Assembly (NCBI RefSeq): GCF_004682055.1
Contig: NZ_QUZU01000030.1
Span: 1-64,000 of the forward strand
From: Pseudomonas kairouanensis
Lineage (GTDB): Bacteria > Pseudomonadota > Gammaproteobacteria > Pseudomonadales > Pseudomonadaceae
Reading direction: 5' to 3'
DNA length: 64,000 bases
Under the pieces are notes generated by a model. That model made no database searches and was not told where the DNA came from. It saw only the letters and a list, made by a program, of their open reading frames with translations. The position numbers were made by a program, and so were the translations under genes. This document shows, piece after piece, positions 61,165 through 64,000 of the stretch; the first letter of the stretch is position 1; each line of letters starts with the position of its first letter.

Positions 61165-61737
61165 TTGTCTGTATCGAAGAAACAACATGTCGTGGACACT
61201 GCTACTGCACTGTTCTCCCAGTACGGCTTCCACCCCGTGGGTGTTGATTGGATCATCGAAGCTTCAGGGATCGCCAGGATGACGATGTACCGCAATTTCA
61301 ACGGCAAAGAGGACTTGGTGAAAACCGTATTGACCCAGCGCTCCGATCATCTGATCGAGCAGTTGAAAATACGCACCGAGGAAAAGCCCAGCCTGGATGA
61401 AAAGATCATGGCGATCTTCGATTGGCGCGGGCAATGGTTCTGCTCCACCAGCTTCGCCGGCTGCCTGTTTGGCCGGGCGGTAGCCGAGTTCCCGGACCAG
61501 TCGGATATCCGTGAGATCGCCCTTGATTACAAGCGCAAGATGCAAGCGCTCATAGAAGACGTGATCGCTCGCCACCACACCCCCGAAACCGCAGCGACGC
61601 TTGCTATCTACATCATGATGTTGCTGGACGGCGCTACGGTAAATGCGCAGGCCTTTGGCGAGGGGTCTTACGCCAGTGACGCGTGCGATGCTGCGCTGAT
61701 GTTGCTGCGGTTCAATGTGGGCAAGCAGATTCGGTGA
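61165..61737 (+). CDS. TetR-family transcriptional regulator
   Basis: This 190-residue protein has a TetR helix-turn-helix (TATALFSQYGFHPVGVDWIIEASGIARMTMYRNFNGKEDL) and a helical C-terminal ligand domain with LFGRAVAEFPD. I start at TTG 61165, which has GGAG eight bases upstream and gives the usual TetR length; an ATG at 61117 would place 16 extra residues right against the operator. It closes the rightward cluster after a 111-base gap and is the likely pathway repressor. Confidence 0.87.
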   Translation: MSVSKKQHVVDTATALFSQYGFHPVGVDWIIEASGIARMTMYRNFNGKEDLVKTVLTQRSDHLIEQLKIRTEEKPSLDEKIMAIFDWRGQWFCSTSFAGCLFGRAVAEFPDQSDIREIALDYKRKMQALIEDVIARHHTPETAATLAIYIMMLLDGATVNAQAFGEGSYASDACDAALMLLRFNVGKQIR

Positions 61738-61855
61738 GAGGCGCGAGTGGCGTCTTTAGCCAGGAATATAGCAGTTTGTGCATGCCTGGGCGGTCACCCC
61801 GATTTGGCAGCCACGACAACGTGACCTAGCCGGGCGTAGACCATTGACCGCATAC

Positions 61856-61886
61856 AAAAAGCCCCGCTAGTGCGGGGCTTTTTGTA
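61856..61886. terminator. Rho-independent terminator
   Basis: AAAAAGCCCCGC-TAGT-GCGGGGCTTTTT is a perfect stem with T runs on both strands. It can end tetR transcription rightward and the lipoprotein gene, or a former tRNA, leftward. It sits the same distance from a tRNA fragment as the terminator at 62.7 kb. Confidence 0.93.
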
Positions 61887-61893
61887 TAAATCC

Positions 61894-61917
61894 TGGCGGG
61901 AAATCAGAGATTTCGAA
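61894..61917 (-). pseudogene. Degenerate 3' end of tRNA-Ser
   Basis: TGGCGGGAAATCAGAGATTT followed by CGAAC is a decayed copy of the CCA end and T arm of the tRNA-Ser fragment at 62.7 kb (which reads TGGCGGGAAACCAGGGATTC). It lies eight bases from its own terminator, as the other copy does. No anticodon or D arm is left. Confidence 0.6.
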
Positions 61918-61937
61918 CACGCCCTAACATGAAATCA

Positions 61938-62426
61938 TTATCGGGCTTGGCGAAGCACAAGCTCCGACAGACGAGTCTTCACCCGGAAGCAGAACTCACG
62001 AATCTGAAATTGATAAGCGGGCATCACCATGTAGTTCAAATCCGGACCCAATGAGTCTTTAACTTCCATGTACTTGGCAGTCTTGGCAGCAATGGCCTGG
62101 TATTGCGCCTCGTATTTAGCGTAAGACGCCTTGTTGTAAATCTTCAAAACATCCAGCTCTTTACGGCATTGCTCAGCGCGATTCTGGTTCAAGTCTGTGT
62201 CTGACTCGGACTGAGCGGCCTCTGGAGCGGCATGGGCCGGGGCGCTGGCAGCAGGTGCAGCCTCATAGCGCACAGTCCAATTTTCGGGTTTCGACGGTGC
62301 GACCTCAGGAGGAGCTTCCTGGACGACGGCAGGAGGTGGAGCCACGTTAGGTTTTTCTGGCGTTTTCGTCGCGCATCCCGAAAGGGCAAGTCCAACCACT
62401 ACAACGATGCCACACATTTTATCCAT
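61938..62426 (-). CDS. Putative lipoprotein between tRNA fragments
   Basis: This 162-residue protein has a lipoprotein signal (MDKMCGIVVVVGLALSGC, Cys18, lipobox LSGC), a Pro/Ala/Glu-rich linker (about 22-75) and a helical C-terminal part with two Cys (EQCRKELDVLKIYNKAS, IREFCFRVKTRLSELV). The linker could span the periplasm or bind the wall. No family is recognised. The frame is open 267 bases further upstream, but MDKMCG gives a normal signal peptide. It lies between two direct copies of a tRNA-Ser end and may be part of an old mobile segment. Confidence 0.68.
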   Translation of the reverse strand: MDKMCGIVVVVGLALSGCATKTPEKPNVAPPPAVVQEAPPEVAPSKPENWTVRYEAAPAASAPAHAAPEAAQSESDTDLNQNRAEQCRKELDVLKIYNKASYAKYEAQYQAIAAKTAKYMEVKDSLGPDLNYMVMPAYQFQIREFCFRVKTRLSELVLRQAR

Positions 62427-62727
62427 CGGTTCCACCAAGAAGTAATTACGGTTGGCTGAGTCGTTAGGTTCTGGGTAAAAGTCAAAACTCATTCGATGAT
62501 CGAGTGAACATTTTCTACCAGCCTCAAGGAGCTCAACCTCTCTTCCTTGAGTGCGCAGACGGACGATAATAGTAAAAAAACAAAAAGATGACGAGTAAAA
62601 GCTCGTTAGTGCGGCCACCAACCCCTCTGAAAAACGAAGTTTCGGTTGCCCTGCAAAAAACCGAACTTCGTTTCTCGAACCCCAGAAACACAAAAGCCCC
62701 GCAATCGCGGGGCTTTCGTTTGAATCT
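62427..62727. other. AT-rich gap upstream of the lipoprotein gene
   Basis: No gene is seen. AACGAAGTTTCGGTT at 62633-62647 pairs with AACCGAACTTCGTT at 62659-62672 with a single bulge, a very stable 14-bp hairpin. ACGAG at 62591-62595 and CTCGT at 62602-62606 form a smaller one. A terminator stem AAAGCCCCGC-AAT-CGCGGGGCTTT follows at 62692-62715. Confidence 0.6.
62692..62717 (-). terminator. Rho-independent terminator of the tRNA-Ser fragment
   Basis: A perfect GCCCCGC/GCGGGGC stem with an A/T-rich flank lies ten bases past the CCA end of the tRNA-Ser fragment. It is similar in stem and spacing to the one at 61.86 kb. Confidence 0.85.
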
Positions 62728-62793
62728 TGGCGGGAAACCAGGGATTCGAACCCTGAGAACGCTATTAACGTTCGCCGGTTTTCAAGACTGGCG
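62728..62793 (-). pseudogene. 3' fragment of tRNA-Ser(UGA)
   Basis: Read leftward, the sequence gives the anticodon arm CCAGT-CTTGAAA-ACCGG (anticodon UGA, one A-C mismatch), a long class II variable arm GAACGTTAATAGCGTTC, the T arm CAGGG-TTCGAAT-CCCTG, and an acceptor strand ending in GCCA. The 5' half (acceptor strand GGGAAAC and the D arm) is missing: the DNA beyond 62793 is unrelated and AT-rich. Such 3' tails are left at the far end of elements that integrate in tRNA genes. Confidence 0.75.
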
Positions 62794-63173
62794 ATTTAGT
62801 AATACAAAACAATGACTTAGACAAACATCATTTCCACACCAAAGCATTTCTGACCGGTCTGAAAGCCGCGTAGATCAAGGGGTGCATATTGAGTTGCGGA
62901 AATGATTTTACCCTCCCCCGGCGTCCTGCCGACGAACATCCCTCCCAAATCTGAGACACCCCATCGACCTGGTCGCCGGTCAGCGCGACCACCTGTTCAT
63001 GGAGAATCATCGGTTGCTCGGCGAACTGTCGGCATTCGTGGCAACGGATGACCGCCAAACAAGAGCGGACGCACCGTAACAGGCAGGCACCCGCAGTTAC
63101 CTGGCGTGGTATCCTCGCGCCAATTATTTCAAAAAGCGTACATTTACGACACATTTCGAGAGGCAAAGGAACC
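62794..63173. other. Gap before the acyltransferase gene
   Basis: No convincing gene is seen. A minus-strand frame across 62828-63010 (60 residues from MILHEQVVALTGDQ) lacks a ribosome-binding site. The base composition falls toward AT at both ends of the gap. Confidence 0.4.
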
Positions 63174-64000
63174 GTGCCCAAACCAATCAGGCTGGCTGGA
63201 AAAACATTTGAAGCGAGCAGCACAGGTTCTACCAGCACCGCAGAGAGACTGGAGTCTCTTACGTTTCTGCGCTTTATAGCAGCAGTTGTTGTTGTTATTT
63301 TCCACTACGGGTCCGGAACATCTATATACGCAAGTTTGCCAACAATATTGAATTGCGGCCCGATCATGGTCACTTTCTTTTTTGTTCTTTCTGGGTTCGT
63401 TCTGGCGATATCAAATACAAAGAAAAACATTTCCATATCGCAGTTTTACGTAAACAGAATAGCCCGAATTTTGCCGATATACCTAATAGCCTTGATAGCT
63501 TATGTGATAATATCAGGGAATTCATTTAACGGCAGATTCCTTATATCTGCCTCCCTTATTCAATCATGGCTCCCTAAGTACGCAACATCTTTAAATTACC
63601 CAGGCTGGTCAGTTTCGGTAGAAATATTCTTCTATGCAATTTGCCCACTGCTGATTCTAATGGCTGATTCAAAGAAAAATATAAGCCTAAAGGCCTGGTT
63701 TGCATCGGCAGTGTTTTTTTGGTTTGTAAGCCAAGTCATCCTTAGCCATTTCAGCCGCACAAATAGTGGGCCAGGAACAGCCACTCACTCCCTCATTAAC
63801 TACTTCCCTCCCGCGCACCTGTGCAGCTTTGTACTAGGATTTACCGCAGGACTATTCTTCAAGTCAGGATTTTTGCGAAAGGTAATTGGCGAAAAAACCT
63901 CTTTGGTTATCAGTGTTTTACTATTTGCTGCTATTGGCAAAGTAATAGACTACGGCCCCGTAATAGATAATACAACAGGCGTACATGCAGCATATGCAAG
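63174..64000 (+). CDS. Acyltransferase family 3 (OafA/YrhL-like) membrane protein, partial
   Basis: The frame runs from GTG 63174 (AAGGA four bases upstream) off the window edge, giving 275 residues without a stop. RLESLTFLRFIAAVVVVIFHYG with the catalytic His, FYVNRIARILPIYLIALIAY and YPGWSVSVEIFFYAICPLL are the acyltransferase-3 motifs; at least six membrane segments follow. Members O-acetylate or succinylate LPS O-antigen, exopolysaccharide or lipids at the inner membrane. Usual length is 350-400, so roughly a quarter is missing. Its AT-rich codons contrast sharply with the window and indicate transfer. Confidence 0.85.
   Translation, partial: MPKPIRLAGKTFEASSTGSTSTAERLESLTFLRFIAAVVVVIFHYGSGTSIYASLPTILNCGPIMVTFFFVLSGFVLAISNTKKNISISQFYVNRIARILPIYLIALIAYVIISGNSFNGRFLISASLIQSWLPKYATSLNYPGWSVSVEIFFYAICPLLILMADSKKNISLKAWFASAVFFWFVSQVILSHFSRTNSGPGTATHSLINYFPPAHLCSFVLGFTAGLFFKSGFLRKVIGEKTSLVISVLLFAAIGKVIDYGPVIDNTTGVHAAYA

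Noticed and set aside
62728..62820. A complete tRNA-Ser gene
   Set aside because: The anticodon, variable and T arms are present, but no D arm and no 5' acceptor strand GGGAAAC can be found to the right of 62793.
62828..63238. 136-residue minus-strand frame before the acyltransferase gene
   Set aside because: It overlaps the start of the acyltransferase gene, has no ribosome-binding site at any Met and shows no recognisable domain; a decayed gene cannot be fully excluded.

Overview
The window is about 64 kb of GC-rich chromosome from a member of the Pseudomonas fluorescens complex. This rests on three things: the protein families and their style, dense tandem metabolic operons of Pseudomonas type, and at least nine paired palindromic elements (cores such as GTGGGAGGGGGCTTGC, GTGGGAGCGGGCTTGC and GTAGGAGCGAGCTTGC) that match the REPIN elements known from P. 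fluorescens SBW25. No insertion sequence, prophage, CRISPR array or rRNA operon is visible. About 59 genes are annotated. Starts were moved downstream of the longest open frame wherever a ribosome-binding site or family alignment favoured it.

Layout. 0.1-3.7 kb: a SotB-like MFS exporter, an orphan fimbria-like secreted protein, a bile-acid-symporter-family carrier and its divergent AraC regulator. 3.9-11.5 kb: a seven-gene operon (livHMGFK-type ABC importer, L-2-amino-thiazoline-4-carboxylate hydrolase, N-carbamoyl-L-cysteine amidohydrolase) with a divergent LysR gene, probably for uptake of a cyclic amidine and its conversion to cysteine. 11.6-20.6 kb: a lone nitrate/taurine-type binding protein, a small unknown protein, and three regulator-SDR modules, one extended by VOC, saccharopine-dehydrogenase-like and SnoaL-like genes. 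20.7-29 kb: a GlpSTPQUV-type (glycerol-like) ABC importer with a near-consensus sigma-54 promoter and a divergent AcoR-type activator. 29-33 kb: a FecI/FecR pair and a TonB receptor. 33-35.6 kb: an XRE-cupin regulator, an extraordinary methionine- and cysteine-rich protein (40% Met) and an EamA exporter. 35.7-46.6 kb: two operons joining a quaternary-amine ABC importer to a FAD oxidoreductase, a DapA-family lyase, an aldehyde dehydrogenase and an MFS carrier.

48.5-61.7 kb is the most novel part: a bidirectional 13-gene cluster that looks biosynthetic and that I cannot match to a known product. Leftward run CHMI-like tautomerase, PhyH dioxygenase, DHA2 exporter, stand-alone condensation-type acyltransferase and aldo/keto reductase. 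Rightward run a GH3 acyl-acid amido synthetase, an alpha/beta hydrolase with a Cys nucleophile, an enolase-superfamily enzyme, a ThDP enzyme, a FAH-family enzyme, a Dabb protein, an SDR lacking its catalytic Tyr/Lys, and TetR. A shared palindrome lies before the leftward operon and before tetR.

61.7-64 kb: two direct copies of a 3' tRNA-Ser end, each with its own terminator, flank a small lipoprotein gene. They are followed by an AT-rich acyltransferase-3 gene cut by the window edge. This looks like the left edge of a tRNA-associated genomic island continuing to the right.
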